From positions 23,803-87,802 of the forward strand of contig CAJWWK010000004.1 in NCBI GenBank assembly GCA_913048295.1: a stretch of 64,000 nucleotides of DNA, written 5' to 3'. Source of the DNA: an uncultured Dehalococcoidia bacterium (GTDB taxonomy: Bacteria > Chloroflexota > Dehalococcoidia > Lucifugimonadales > Lucifugimonadaceae). Under the pieces are notes generated by a model, which did no database searches, was not told the DNA's origin, and saw only the letters and a program-made list of their open reading frames with translations. Of the stretch, positions 45,955 through 55,317 are shown piece by piece (position 1 is the stretch's first letter; each line of letters begins with the position of its first letter). The position numbers and the translations under genes are program-made.

Positions 45955-47391
45955 ATGCCTAGACTTTCTTCGTCTGCACTGTCTGAACTGGTTTTCAAGA
46001 CTGCGCGTGAACAGGCGCGCCTGATCGCTGACGGTGAAATTTCTTCAGTAGAGCTTGTGGGAGCTCATCTCGACCAGATCGAGAAGATCAACCCGGCAGT
46101 CAACGCGATTGTCACGATGGTGGCTGAAACGGCGTTGGACAAGGCCCGGAAGGCCGATGAAGCGCGCAGCGCGGACGAACAACTGGGGCCGCTGCACGGT
46201 CTGCCCATCGCAATCAAGGACCTGCAGGACACTGCGGGTATTCGCACAACCCAGGGTTCGCTGATTTACGAAGACCACGTGCCGACCCGGGATGCGCTGA
46301 TCGTGGAACGTGTACAAAATGCAGGCGCGATCGTAGTCGGCAAGTCGAACACACCCGAGTTCGGTGCCGGTTCGCAGACTTTCAACCCGGTGTTTGGCGC
46401 AACCGGTAACCCCTACGACACTTCTAAGACCTGCGGGGGCAGTTCGGGTGGTGCCGGTGTTGCCCTTGCGTGCGGCATGGTGCCGATTGCTACGGGATCG
46501 GACCTCGGGGGGTCGCTCAGGAACCCGGCGGCATGGTCGAACGTCGTCGGAATTCGATCGAGCATAGGTCGCGTTCCGGCACTCAACGCCGACCTGGGAT
46601 GGGCGAATCTCTCGACGGATGGCCCGATGGGTCGAACCGTGGGTGATGTTGCCCTGCAGTTGAGCGTCATGGCAGGTTACGACCCTCGTCCGCCCCTGTC
46701 GATACGGGAGTCTGGTGATATCTTCAGCGGCTCGCTTGAGCGCGATTTCAAAGGCGTTCGGATTGCGTGGAGCAGGGACCTGGGTGGTAGGCCGATCGAT
46801 GCCGAAAACAGCCGAGTTACCGAATCCCAGAAGCATGTTTTTGAGGATCTCGGCTGCATCGTGGAGGACGACGAACCCGATCTTTCGACTACCGACGAGA
46901 TTTTCCAGACTTTGCGTGCCTACAGCTATGGAATCAAGCACGAGATCCACATGCGAGACCATCGGGACAAGCTGAAGGAAACGATCATCTGGAACGCCGA
47001 GCGAGGCCTTAAACTATCGGCCATCGAACTGGCGCATGCAGAGCGAATGCGTACCCGGCTGTGGGAACAGCTGGCGGTGTTTTTTGAGAAGTACGAATTC
47101 CTGGCACTTCCGGTCACATCGGTGCCGCCGTTTTCGATCGAGGACGAGTATCCGACCGAGATCAACGGCGTTCAGCTGGAGACTTATCTCGACTGGATGT
47201 GGCCTTGCTACACGATTTCGGTGACAGGATTACCGGCGATCTCTGCGCCGGCTGGCTTCACACAGGATGGGCTGCCAGTCGGGTTGCAGCTTGTTGGCCG
47301 GCCACATGATGAGATGGGCCTCCTGCAACTCGCGCATGCGTTTGAGGGTGAGACGAATTTCTGGAAGCAGCGGCCGGGGGTGGTCGGGTAG
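45955..47391 (+). CDS. amidase-signature-family amidase
   Basis: The 478-residue protein has the Ser-cis-Ser-Lys triad of the amidase signature family: K88 in IAIKDL, S163 in CGGSSGG, and S187 in GSDLGGSLR. It resembles GatA-like amidases and aryl/aliphatic amidases. The gatB/gatC partners are not nearby, so hydrolysis of a free amide is more likely than Glu-tRNA amidotransfer. It is separated from cysM by a terminator and followed by a repeat and an SDR gene. Confidence 0.9.
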   Translation: MPRLSSSALSELVFKTAREQARLIADGEISSVELVGAHLDQIEKINPAVNAIVTMVAETALDKARKADEARSADEQLGPLHGLPIAIKDLQDTAGIRTTQGSLIYEDHVPTRDALIVERVQNAGAIVVGKSNTPEFGAGSQTFNPVFGATGNPYDTSKTCGGSSGGAGVALACGMVPIATGSDLGGSLRNPAAWSNVVGIRSSIGRVPALNADLGWANLSTDGPMGRTVGDVALQLSVMAGYDPRPPLSIRESGDIFSGSLERDFKGVRIAWSRDLGGRPIDAENSRVTESQKHVFEDLGCIVEDDEPDLSTTDEIFQTLRAYSYGIKHEIHMRDHRDKLKETIIWNAERGLKLSAIELAHAERMRTRLWEQLAVFFEKYEFLALPVTSVPPFSIEDEYPTEINGVQLETYLDWMWPCYTISVTGLPAISAPAGFTQDGLPVGLQLVGRPHDEMGLLQLAHAFEGETNFWKQRPGVVG

Positions 47392-47448
47392 GTGTAACAA
47401 CTGGGGGAGCGGGAGAAGGCGCTGGCGGCGGGTTGTCACGTGGTCGGA

Positions 47449-47472
47449 CCCTTCGACAGGCTCAGGATGAAG
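47449..47472. repeat. short dispersed-repeat motif
   Basis: CCCTTCGACAGGCTCAGGAT and its continuation GAA form a motif commonly found as a palindromic intergenic repeat in GC-rich bacterial genomes. Only one copy is in this window, in the gap between the amidase and SDR genes. Confidence 0.5.
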
Positions 47473-47567
47473 TTTTTCGCGACGGCGGGGTGGTAACGGC
47501 TGGGCGATGACGAGGCTGCAGCTGCTGGAGATGACAGAGCGGCGGTGATCGATGAAAGAGGATAGCT

Positions 47568-48368
47568 ATGGATCTCAAACTTGATGGAAAACGTGCGCTG
47601 GTAACGGGGGGTAGCCGAGGCATCGGTAGGGCGATCGCCAGGACGTTGGCTGCGGAGGGCGTGTCGGTAGTGGTGGCGGCCCGCGGCCAGGAGGCGCTCG
47701 ATGCTACGGCGGCGGAGCTGGCGGCCGAAACGGGATCGAAGGTGGTCGGCGTGGTTGTCGATACAGGGTCGGACGCTAGCGTTCGGAATCTTGTCGCCGA
47801 AGCAAAAAACTTGCTCGGCGGCATCGATATCCTCGTCAACTGCGCGGCGCGGCCCGGTGGTCAGGGTGCTGTTCCAACCCTTGCTGAAATCACCGAGGAA
47901 GAATTCAACGATCACATGAACGTCAAGGTGATGGGTTACCTGCGCTGTGCCCGCGAGGTCGCGCCCCTGATGATCGAACAGGGCTGGGGCCGCATCATCA
48001 ACATCTCGGGGATGGCGTCCCGAAACTCGGGGACGGTGATCGGTTCGATGCGCAACGTCGCGGTGTCGGCAATGACCAAGAACCTCGCCGACGAACTTGG
48101 CTCGCACGGCATCAACGTGACAGTGGTTCACCCCGGCATGACTCGCACCGAAGCCACGGCTGGAGTGGTGGCGAGGCGCGCTGAGGCGGCGGGAGTCAGC
48201 GAGTCTGAGATGGAGGAGCAGATGGCGCAGGGGAACTCGGTGCGCACGATCATCGACGCTTCCGACATCGCATACGTGGTTACGATGCTCGCTTCACCGT
48301 TGTCGATAGCCATCACCGGCGACAGTATCGCGGCGGGCGGCGGAGTGGGTACTGCTATTCACTACTGA
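47568..48368 (+). CDS. short-chain dehydrogenase/reductase-like protein lacking YxxxK
   Basis: The 266-residue Rossmann-fold protein has a good cofactor site (VTGGSRGIGRAIA, NCAARPGG, and the catalytic serine in INISGMAS). Where the active-site Tyr-x-x-x-Lys normally stands it reads GSMRN, followed by VAVSAMTKNLADELG, which aligns with the usual helix. It has neither the tyrosine nor the lysine. A subgroup of SDR proteins with ARN or MRN in that place exists, so this may be a different chemistry or a binding protein. The gene lies 176 bp after the amidase and 136 bp before the hydroxypyruvate isomerase pair. Confidence 0.85.
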   Translation: MDLKLDGKRALVTGGSRGIGRAIARTLAAEGVSVVVAARGQEALDATAAELAAETGSKVVGVVVDTGSDASVRNLVAEAKNLLGGIDILVNCAARPGGQGAVPTLAEITEEEFNDHMNVKVMGYLRCAREVAPLMIEQGWGRIINISGMASRNSGTVIGSMRNVAVSAMTKNLADELGSHGINVTVVHPGMTRTEATAGVVARRAEAAGVSESEMEEQMAQGNSVRTIIDASDIAYVVTMLASPLSIAITGDSIAAGGGVGTAIHY

Positions 48369-48504
48369 TCACCATCGCTGAATTTCAGATCGTGTGTCTG
48401 GCACCCGGTGAGCACGTATTATTGATGCGCTCCGGGGCCGACGCCCGTTCAGTTTCCCCGGAATTCGATTTCGATATTTCATTTCGCACGAGGATGCCCG
48501 ACCG

Positions 48505-49281
48505 ATGACCAAGCTTGCCGCAAACCTTTCGATGATGTTCACCGAGGTCGATATGCTCGACCGGTTCGGGGCAGCGGCAAATGCCGGGTTCAAGGGCGTC
48601 GAGTATCTCTTCCCGTACGACTATCCAGCAGAGCAGATCAGGGAAAAACTCGATCAGAACGGCCTGGAACAGGTGCTGTTCGACTTTCCGGCTGGCGACT
48701 GGGCGGCGGGTGAGCGCGGCATCGCGGCACTGCCCGACCGTGTCGGGGAGTTTCAGGATGGGATAGGCACGGCGGTTGAATACGCGAAGGCGCTTGGTTG
48801 CGAACGGCTGACCGTTCTTGCAGGTAAGTCTGCGCCGGGCGTTAGCGGAACAAATATGCAGGAAACCCTGATCGACAATCTCAAGTTCGCCGCAAACGCG
48901 GTTTCCGGTACGAATATCACTGTGTTGCTCGAAGCGATCAACACGATCGACATTCCCGGCTACTCGGTTTTCAGGACCAGCCAGAGCCGGGATGCGGTCG
49001 AGGCTGCCGGATCGCCGAGTGTGAAGGTCCAGTACGACATTTACCACATGCAGATCATGGAAGGCGACGTGACGCGCACGATCGACGCTAACTTCGATGT
49101 GATCGGCCATTACCAGCTTGCCGACAACCCGGGTCGCCACGAGCCTGGCACAGGTGAATTGAACTACGACTTCCTGCTGCCTTATCTTGACGAAAAGGGG
49201 TACGGTGGCTGGGTCGGCTGCGAGTACGCCCCGGCTGGCGATACGGTGGCGGGTCTTGGCTGGGCGGCTAAGTACCTGTAA
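48505..49281 (+). CDS. hyi: hydroxypyruvate isomerase-like protein (paralogue 1)
   Basis: The 258-residue TIM barrel follows the Hyi pattern: KLAANLSMMFTEVDMLDRF, FPAGDWAAGERG, LLEAIN with a metal-binding glutamate, YDIYHMQIMEGD, HYQLADNPGRHEPGTGE and the catalytic glutamate region WVGCEYAPAG. Hyi interconverts hydroxypyruvate and tartronate semialdehyde in glyoxylate metabolism. It could cooperate with the aminotransferase at 10.7 kb, which may make or use hydroxypyruvate. A paralogue lies 107 bp downstream. Confidence 0.88.
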   Translation: MTKLAANLSMMFTEVDMLDRFGAAANAGFKGVEYLFPYDYPAEQIREKLDQNGLEQVLFDFPAGDWAAGERGIAALPDRVGEFQDGIGTAVEYAKALGCERLTVLAGKSAPGVSGTNMQETLIDNLKFAANAVSGTNITVLLEAINTIDIPGYSVFRTSQSRDAVEAAGSPSVKVQYDIYHMQIMEGDVTRTIDANFDVIGHYQLADNPGRHEPGTGELNYDFLLPYLDEKGYGGWVGCEYAPAGDTVAGLGWAAKYL

Positions 49282-49388
49282 TTTCGCCTGAGCCTTTACC
49301 GCGTTAAGAGAGATACGATCGATTGCGCCTGATTCGGGCGCCTGTGTGATAAATCAGCGCCAGCACGGAAGGTTCGTGCTGCCAGATT

Positions 49389-50171
49389 ATGGAAAAAATG
49401 CCTAAGTTCGAAGCAAATCTTCAGTGGATGTTCAACGAATACGAGTTGCTCGACCGCTACGACGCGGCGGCGCAGGCAGGGTTCAAGGGGGTCGAGCTAC
49501 AGGCGCCTTACTCAGCCCCTGTTGAGCAGATTGTCGAACGACTCGAGAGGAACAGCCTGAAGCACGTCATCATCAACTCGCCGGTGGCCGATCCCGACTC
49601 CGGCAAAAACAACATTGCCCTTCGCCCCGACCGGCGCGACCTGTACATGGAACGGACTGCCCAGGCGGTCGAATACGCGTCCGCCCTCGGGTGCATCGGT
49701 GTGAATATCGGCGTCGGTCCGCTCGATGACTTAGACCCTGACGAAGCTCGAACCACCCTCGTTGCGAATATGCGCCACGCGGCGGAGGAGCTTGGCAAAG
49801 TGGGGGTTGTGGCGCTGGTCGAAGCGATCAACACTCGGGACCAGCCGGGATTTTTCGTAAACACAACCGCACAGTCACTCGGTGTTATCGCAGAGGCGAA
49901 TCACCCGAATCTTGCGGTGTTGTACGACTTTTACCATATGCAGATAATGGAGGGCGACCTGGCGCTGACCGTCAAAGAAAACCTTGCTTCGATCAAGCAT
50001 ATCCAGATCGCCGACAACCCGTTCCGCCACGAGCCGGGGACCGGCGAGATTAACTACGACTTCCTGCTGCCGTACCTCGACGAGATCGGCTACGAAGGCT
50101 GGGTCGGCTGCGAGTATGGTCCGAGTGGCGACACCGTAGATACACTCGGCTGGGCGTCGGAGTGGCTTTAG
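49389..50171 (+). CDS. hydroxypyruvate isomerase-like protein (paralogue 2)
   Basis: A second Hyi-like TIM barrel of 260 residues, sharing the N-terminal EANLQWMFNEYELLDRY, LVEAIN, YDFYHMQIMEGD, HIQIADNPFRHEPGTGE and WVGCEYGPSG segments with the gene before it. The catalytic residues are kept. The middle, where Hyi has GDWAAGERG, reads VADPDSGKNN here, so the substrate pocket differs. Another sugar epimerase function is possible. ATG 49389 or ATG 49398 could be the start. Confidence 0.86.
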   Translation: MEKMPKFEANLQWMFNEYELLDRYDAAAQAGFKGVELQAPYSAPVEQIVERLERNSLKHVIINSPVADPDSGKNNIALRPDRRDLYMERTAQAVEYASALGCIGVNIGVGPLDDLDPDEARTTLVANMRHAAEELGKVGVVALVEAINTRDQPGFFVNTTAQSLGVIAEANHPNLAVLYDFYHMQIMEGDLALTVKENLASIKHIQIADNPFRHEPGTGEINYDFLLPYLDEIGYEGWVGCEYGPSGDTVDTLGWASEWL

Positions 50172-50185
50172 TATTTACTCCGTAG

Positions 50186-53035
50186 TTGGCTTCAAGCTCC
50201 GATTCGCCTCGAGCCAGTTCGATTAGCAACCTGCAGCGACCCCGAAAACGCAGAACAGTGAACACAAACGATGTAGCCCGGTTCGACAGTGAAGATGCAC
50301 CGCTGCGTGCCGATATTCGGCGCATGGGCGACATGCTGGGTGAAACCCTGCAGGCGCTGTGGGGCGATGAGTTGTTTGAGCTTGTCGAGTATGTGCGGTC
50401 GGCGACCCGTTCGTTCAGGGATTCCGAAGATCGGGAGTTGCGGGACGAGCTGATCGCGAAGCTCGATGGAAGTTCGCTCTGGCTGGTGATCCGGCTCGTA
50501 CGGGCGTTCACCAGTTACTTCCATCTTGCGAACGTTGCCGAGCAGCACCACCGAATCGAATTCAAGGGCGTTGCCGGAGCCCGGCGAGAGTGGCTTGAAG
50601 AGGCGTTCGACCGTATTCGTGAGGCGGGCGTTTCAGTTGACGAGATTAGCGGGTTGATCGACCGGCTGGAAGTTCGCCCTGTCTACACCGCTCACCCTAC
50701 GGAGGCCGCGCGGCGGTCAATCCTCACCAAGTTGCGACGGGTGGGAGAACTCCTTGAAAAGCGCTCTAACCCGAGGTTGCTGGAATCGGAATTAAGGCGC
50801 ATCGACAGGAGGCTGGCTGAGGTTATTGAGGAGGTGCTTCAGACCGACGAGTTGCGGCATCAACGGCCACTGCCGATCGACGAGGCCCGCAACATCATCT
50901 TTTACATGGAGGATATGTTTGGCTCGGCCATTGCCGACGTGCAGGAAGCGCTTGATGAGCAGCTTGCAACGTTTGGCATCTCGAAGTCGCCGACGCTGCG
51001 ACCACTGCGGTTCGGGACGTGGGTGGGTGGCGATCGCGATGGCAATCCGAATGTGACACATGAGCTGACCCGGCAGATCCTTGACCTTCAGCACGAGCGG
51101 GCACTGAAGCTATTCGCGCCGGCAGTGGCCGAACTGGCGCAGACGCTGAGCCAGTCGACTCGCATCGTCGAGATAAGCGAAGAGTTGACCGATTCGCTGG
51201 AGAACGACCGGCGGGAACTGCCCGGTGTATGGGAAGAGTTCAGGAGGCTTGACGAAGAAGAGCCTTACCGTCTGAAGTGCGCATATATGTACGAACGGCT
51301 CCAGAACGGGATCGCGGCGGCCGATGGGGATTCACGTGACGACAGGCCCCGATACAGGAATGTTGAGCCCTTGCTGGCCGATCTAAAGGTGATGCTCGAT
51401 TCGCTGGCGGCCAACCAGGGCAGTGCATCGGCAAGCGGAGAAGTGCACCGACTGATGCAGCGGATTTCGGCGTTCGGAATGACCCTGGCCACCATGGACA
51501 TCCGGCAGCATGCTGAAGTGACGGGGGCGGCGGTCAACGAGTTGATAGACCGAGTAGACAACACGCCCGGTGGATTCAGGGGTCTATCAGTCGAAGACAG
51601 GGCGTCGCGGCTTGTAACCGAGCTCAAATCTAAACGAGCGCTTACTTCGAGGGCAGCATCGTTCACGCCGGCCACATCTGAGGTGCTTGATCTTGCCGAA
51701 ACGATCAGGAGTGCCCAGGACGAGTACGGGCAGCAGGTGATCGAAAGCTGGATCGTGGCAATGACCCGCGACATCGACGATCTGCTGGCGGTGCTTGTGC
51801 TGGCGAAGGAAGCCGGGCTGGTGGTGCCTGAGGAAGGCATATCGCGACTCTCGGTCGTTCCGTTGTTCGAGGAGATCGAAGACCTGAGGCGTGCCGACGA
51901 GGTGATGGACCGATACCTGTCGATACCCGAGATCGGGACGCTGGTGAACGCGGCTGGCGGTGTGGTTGAGGTGATGCTCGGGTATTCCGATTCCAACAAG
52001 GACGGCGGAATAATGACTTCCCAGTGGGAGCTGTACAAAGCCCAACGGGCCTTGCGTTCGGTGGGCGAAAAACACGGGGTGGCGATTCGGCTGTTTCACG
52101 GGCGGGGCGGCACGGTTGGGCGTGGCGGCGGGCCGACGAACGACGCGATCATGGCCCAGCCGTATGCGACGGTTGACGGCCGTATCAAGATCACTGAACA
52201 GGGCGAAGTAATCTCCGATAAATACGGCCTTCCTGAACTTGCGCGCAACCACCTGGAGCTGTCGGTGGCAGCGGTGATCGAGGCTTCGCTCCTTCACGCT
52301 GAACCACGTTACGACGACGCCACGCTCGAGCGGTGGTTTAGTGCGATGGACTGGCTGTCGGAACGGGCCTTCACCAAGTACCGCAGCCTGATCGGAACCG
52401 ATGGGTTCGTCGAGTATTTCATGACTTCGACTCCAGTCGAAGAGCTTGCCGGAATGAACATTGGCTCACGGCCTTCCCGGCGGACGGCTCCGGGTGGTGC
52501 AGGGTCTGATTCCCGGAGCATTGACGACCTGCGCGCCATCCCCTGGGTTTTCGGCTGGATGCAGAGTCGACAGATCGTTCCCGGCTACTTCGGTGTCGGC
52601 CGGGCGTTGTCCGACGCACGAGAAGCGGGTATGGATGACGTTCTTGGGGAGATGTTGGAGGAATGGCCATTCTTCAGGACGTTCATTTCGAACGTTGAGA
52701 TGACTCTAGTGAAGTCGAGCATGGACATTGCCGGGCACTACGTCCATGCTCTGGTAGATTCCGGCCTGCATCACATTTTTGAAGGAATAAAAGAGGAGCG
52801 GGACAGGGCGGTGACAGAGGTTCTCAGGATCACCGGGCAGGAAAACCTGCTCGACCGCCAGCCGGTGCTGAAGCGGACTCTTGCGGTGCGCGAATACTAC
52901 GTCGACCCGCTGAACTACCTTCAGGTATCGCTGTTGTTAAGGCGTCGGTCGTCGGATGAAATCGACCCGTCGGTCGAGCGGGCTTTGCTACTGTCGATAA
53001 ACGGCGTGGCCGCCGGACTGAAGAACACCGGGTAA
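50186..53035 (+). CDS. ppc: phosphoenolpyruvate carboxylase
   Basis: PPC carboxylates phosphoenolpyruvate to oxaloacetate, refilling the TCA cycle that the sucCD genes in this window belong to. The protein of up to 949 residues has the catalytic histidine in VYTAHPTEAARR, WVGGDRDGNPNVT, GYSDSNKDGG, FHGRGGTVGRGGGP, SRPSRR, IPWVFGWMQSRQIVPGYFGVG and the C-terminal NGVAAGLKNTG. The start is uncertain: TTG 50186 gives 949 residues, and GTG 50258 gives 925, closer to the first conserved helix. It is 14 bp after the hydroxypyruvate isomerase-like gene and 4 bp before pgpA. Confidence 0.96.
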   Translation: MASSSDSPRASSISNLQRPRKRRTVNTNDVARFDSEDAPLRADIRRMGDMLGETLQALWGDELFELVEYVRSATRSFRDSEDRELRDELIAKLDGSSLWLVIRLVRAFTSYFHLANVAEQHHRIEFKGVAGARREWLEEAFDRIREAGVSVDEISGLIDRLEVRPVYTAHPTEAARRSILTKLRRVGELLEKRSNPRLLESELRRIDRRLAEVIEEVLQTDELRHQRPLPIDEARNIIFYMEDMFGSAIADVQEALDEQLATFGISKSPTLRPLRFGTWVGGDRDGNPNVTHELTRQILDLQHERALKLFAPAVAELAQTLSQSTRIVEISEELTDSLENDRRELPGVWEEFRRLDEEEPYRLKCAYMYERLQNGIAAADGDSRDDRPRYRNVEPLLADLKVMLDSLAANQGSASASGEVHRLMQRISAFGMTLATMDIRQHAEVTGAAVNELIDRVDNTPGGFRGLSVEDRASRLVTELKSKRALTSRAASFTPATSEVLDLAETIRSAQDEYGQQVIESWIVAMTRDIDDLLAVLVLAKEAGLVVPEEGISRLSVVPLFEEIEDLRRADEVMDRYLSIPEIGTLVNAAGGVVEVMLGYSDSNKDGGIMTSQWELYKAQRALRSVGEKHGVAIRLFHGRGGTVGRGGGPTNDAIMAQPYATVDGRIKITEQGEVISDKYGLPELARNHLELSVAAVIEASLLHAEPRYDDATLERWFSAMDWLSERAFTKYRSLIGTDGFVEYFMTSTPVEELAGMNIGSRPSRRTAPGGAGSDSRSIDDLRAIPWVFGWMQSRQIVPGYFGVGRALSDAREAGMDDVLGEMLEEWPFFRTFISNVEMTLVKSSMDIAGHYVHALVDSGLHHIFEGIKEERDRAVTEVLRITGQENLLDRQPVLKRTLAVREYYVDPLNYLQVSLLLRRRSSDEIDPSVERALLLSINGVAAGLKNTG

Positions 53036-53039
53036 CGAA

Positions 53040-53582
53040 ATGCAGACACCAGCGCCGAATACGAGTTCACGATCGGAAAAGAATCCGGTCGTTTCGTTTG
53101 TCGCCGAAACCGTTGCGACCGGACTGGGCTCGGGACGCTGGCCTTTCGTTGCACCGGCGACGGTGGGGACCGTGGCGGCCCTGGCTGTTTACTGGCTGCT
53201 TGATTCGCTGGTATTCGAGCCGGGCGGGGGTGTTTCTTACGGAACGGGCGACGCGGGTTGGTTTTTCGGATTGATCGTGGTCACGGCGATTGCGGGTGTC
53301 TGGGCCACCGGTTACATCGAGTTGGAGGACGATCTCGACCCGTCTCGCGGTGTGATTGACGAATGGGTTGGCATGTGGGTAACGATTGCGTTCCTGCCTG
53401 TGACTTGGCCGTGGATGATCGCCGGTTTTTTCATGTTCCGTGCGCTGGATATCCTGAAACCACTTGGAATACGGCGACTCGAGGCGTTGCCGGGTGGCTG
53501 GGGCATCATGCTCGACGATATCGGGGCGGGGATACTCGGAGCGGTAGTTCTGAACGCGGTGCGCCTGGCGTTTTTCCCTTGA
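53040..53582 (+). CDS. pgpA: phosphatidylglycerophosphatase A
   Basis: PgpA dephosphorylates phosphatidylglycerol phosphate to phosphatidylglycerol. The 180-residue membrane protein has TGLGSGRWPFVAPATVGT, the metal-binding GVIDEWVGMWV (family DExxG), FMFRALDILKPLGIRRLE, and GGWGIMLDDIGAG. Four hydrophobic segments fit. The start codon is 4 bp past the ppc stop, so the two are co-transcribed although their roles are unrelated. Confidence 0.9.
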   Translation: MQTPAPNTSSRSEKNPVVSFVAETVATGLGSGRWPFVAPATVGTVAALAVYWLLDSLVFEPGGGVSYGTGDAGWFFGLIVVTAIAGVWATGYIELEDDLDPSRGVIDEWVGMWVTIAFLPVTWPWMIAGFFMFRALDILKPLGIRRLEALPGGWGIMLDDIGAGILGAVVLNAVRLAFFP

Positions 53583-53586
53583 ACGG

Positions 53587-54417
53587 CTAGCTTTTTTTCA
53601 GTACCTGGCCGAAGAACGCGTTTACGAGCTGAACGAACCGTTCGGGGTGCTGTGAGTGCATCCCGTGACCACTATCGTCCCACTTCACGTGGCGGCCCTG
53701 TTTCAGCAGATCGATGGTGCGGGTCGTTTCGACGTCCCTGAGCGCCCCGCCCATGTCGGGGTTCGCCTGCATAAGCAGTACGGGCGCTTTCGCTGCGGCT
53801 AATACGGCATCGGGGTCCCACGACTCTGTCAGTTGACCGTCGATCGCCGCAGTCCAAACGCCGGGATCAGTCTTGGTCAAGGTGATCGCCAATTTTGCAA
53901 TTTCCTCGTCCGATGACACTCCATCGATCTTTCTCAGCTCAAGGGCGGTGCCAAACACGTCGAGACCTTTGTTGCGTATATCAAGTGATTGCTGGAAGCG
54001 CGGGGCAAAGTTCGATTCATTGAACCAATCCTTGATGTAGAGGGGCGGATCGACCAGGACCGCAGCCGCAACGAGCGCGGGTGCCAGGGCGCATACACCG
54101 GCAGCCGTGACTCCCCCGAGCGAGGATCCGACCAGATGGGCGGGCTGTCCGATTACCCCGCGTAAGAACTCGATGATCTCGGCTGGATAGTCGTTGAACT
54201 CGTAACCGTCGGGGACGCGGCCGGAATCTCCGTGCCCCCGCAAATCGACCGCATATACATGCCATTGCTCGGAAAACTGGTCCATGACGGGTTCCCAACT
54301 GGTCCAGCGACTGCCCAGTCCGTGAATCAGCACCATCGGCGGGCCGTTGTCCGGGGCCTCGACGTAATTGACGTCGATGGTGCTGGCTTCAAACTTTTTC
54401 ACAGTGAACTGAGGCAT
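53587..54417 (-). CDS. alpha/beta-fold hydrolase
   Basis: The 276-residue protein has MVLIHGLGSRWTSWEP (oxyanion region), AVDLRGHGDSG, the nucleophile elbow GSSLGG, an acidic residue in MQANPDMGGAL, and the catalytic histidine in DDSGHGMH. It is similar in plan to the next hydrolase on the same strand and convergent with pgpA (4-bp gap). The substrate is unknown; no signal peptide is visible. Confidence 0.88.
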   Translation of the reverse strand: MPQFTVKKFEASTIDVNYVEAPDNGPPMVLIHGLGSRWTSWEPVMDQFSEQWHVYAVDLRGHGDSGRVPDGYEFNDYPAEIIEFLRGVIGQPAHLVGSSLGGVTAAGVCALAPALVAAAVLVDPPLYIKDWFNESNFAPRFQQSLDIRNKGLDVFGTALELRKIDGVSSDEEIAKLAITLTKTDPGVWTAAIDGQLTESWDPDAVLAAAKAPVLLMQANPDMGGALRDVETTRTIDLLKQGRHVKWDDSGHGMHSQHPERFVQLVNAFFGQVLKKS

Positions 54418-54464
54418 GGGATTTCCCGGGACAAGAGGGTAGCAGCCGTCCGAAACGCGCCGCG

Positions 54465-55292
54465 CTATTCTGTGTGGAAGCGTTTAAGTGCGCGGATGAA
54501 ATCGTGGTTTCTTGCGATGTGGGGGGAGTGGCCGACCCGAGGCCAGCGCAGGATACGTGAATCGGGTATCAGGCCTGCGATTCGATCGGATTCTTCATCC
54601 GAGAGGATTCCGCCTTTGTCCGTGGCTCCCTGGATGATAAGTGTCGGGCACTGGATTGCGCTGAACATGTCGGCAAACGTTTCTTCGCCGTCAGGGAGCT
54701 CGGAAATGACTGTCTCAAGAACCGGATCCAGTTCAAACCACATCCTGGCGAGACGTTCGATGCTGTCTTCGGAGGCTTCTGCGTATTCTGCCCTCACGGC
54801 CGGTACAAGATCGCTCGGTGTTATCGCTGAGCGGATAAGCTGCTCCCTTCTTGCCTGCCTCTCCTGCCGCTGAGCGCGCTCACGCTTGCGTACTTCGGAA
54901 TGCGATCCTGAGTACGGTTCGACGAGGACCGCTTTCGATACGAGTTCGGGCTGCTGTGCTGCAACCGCTGCTGTAACCCAGCCGCCCAGCGAGTGGCCCA
55001 CAAGAACGAGAGGTTGGCCAGTAATCTTTTCGATCAAAGGTACCGCATCGTCGGCCCACGTCTGCCGACTTGAATTCTTGCAGACCCGTCCCGACCTTCC
55101 CATCCCCCGAAGGTCGACCGCAAACAGGTGAAACTCCTGCGCAAGTTTTTCGGTCACTCTGCCCCAGGTGTGCCAGTTCGATCCATATCCGTGGATCAGC
55201 AGCATTGGCGACGCACCGGACGAAGGCACCGGCCATTCGGCCACGTTCAGCGCGATATCCCCGGTGTGAACGTAGCTTTCGGTGAAAGTCAT
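54465..55292 (-). CDS. alpha/beta-fold hydrolase
   Basis: The 275-residue protein has MLLIHGYGSNWHTWG, AVDLRGMGRSGR, the nucleophile elbow GHSLGGW, the acid region IIQGATDKGG and the histidine in RVGHSPH. ATG 55292 is preferred over the TTG 55328 that overlaps sucD. It follows sucD by 25 bp and may be co-transcribed with sucC-sucD. The two neighbouring hydrolases look like an old duplication. Confidence 0.88.
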   Translation of the reverse strand: MTFTESYVHTGDIALNVAEWPVPSSGASPMLLIHGYGSNWHTWGRVTEKLAQEFHLFAVDLRGMGRSGRVCKNSSRQTWADDAVPLIEKITGQPLVLVGHSLGGWVTAAVAAQQPELVSKAVLVEPYSGSHSEVRKRERAQRQERQARREQLIRSAITPSDLVPAVRAEYAEASEDSIERLARMWFELDPVLETVISELPDGEETFADMFSAIQCPTLIIQGATDKGGILSDEESDRIAGLIPDSRILRWPRVGHSPHIARNHDFIRALKRFHTE

Positions 55293-55317
55293 CAATCGGT
55301 TTCCAGGGGCTTCACAG

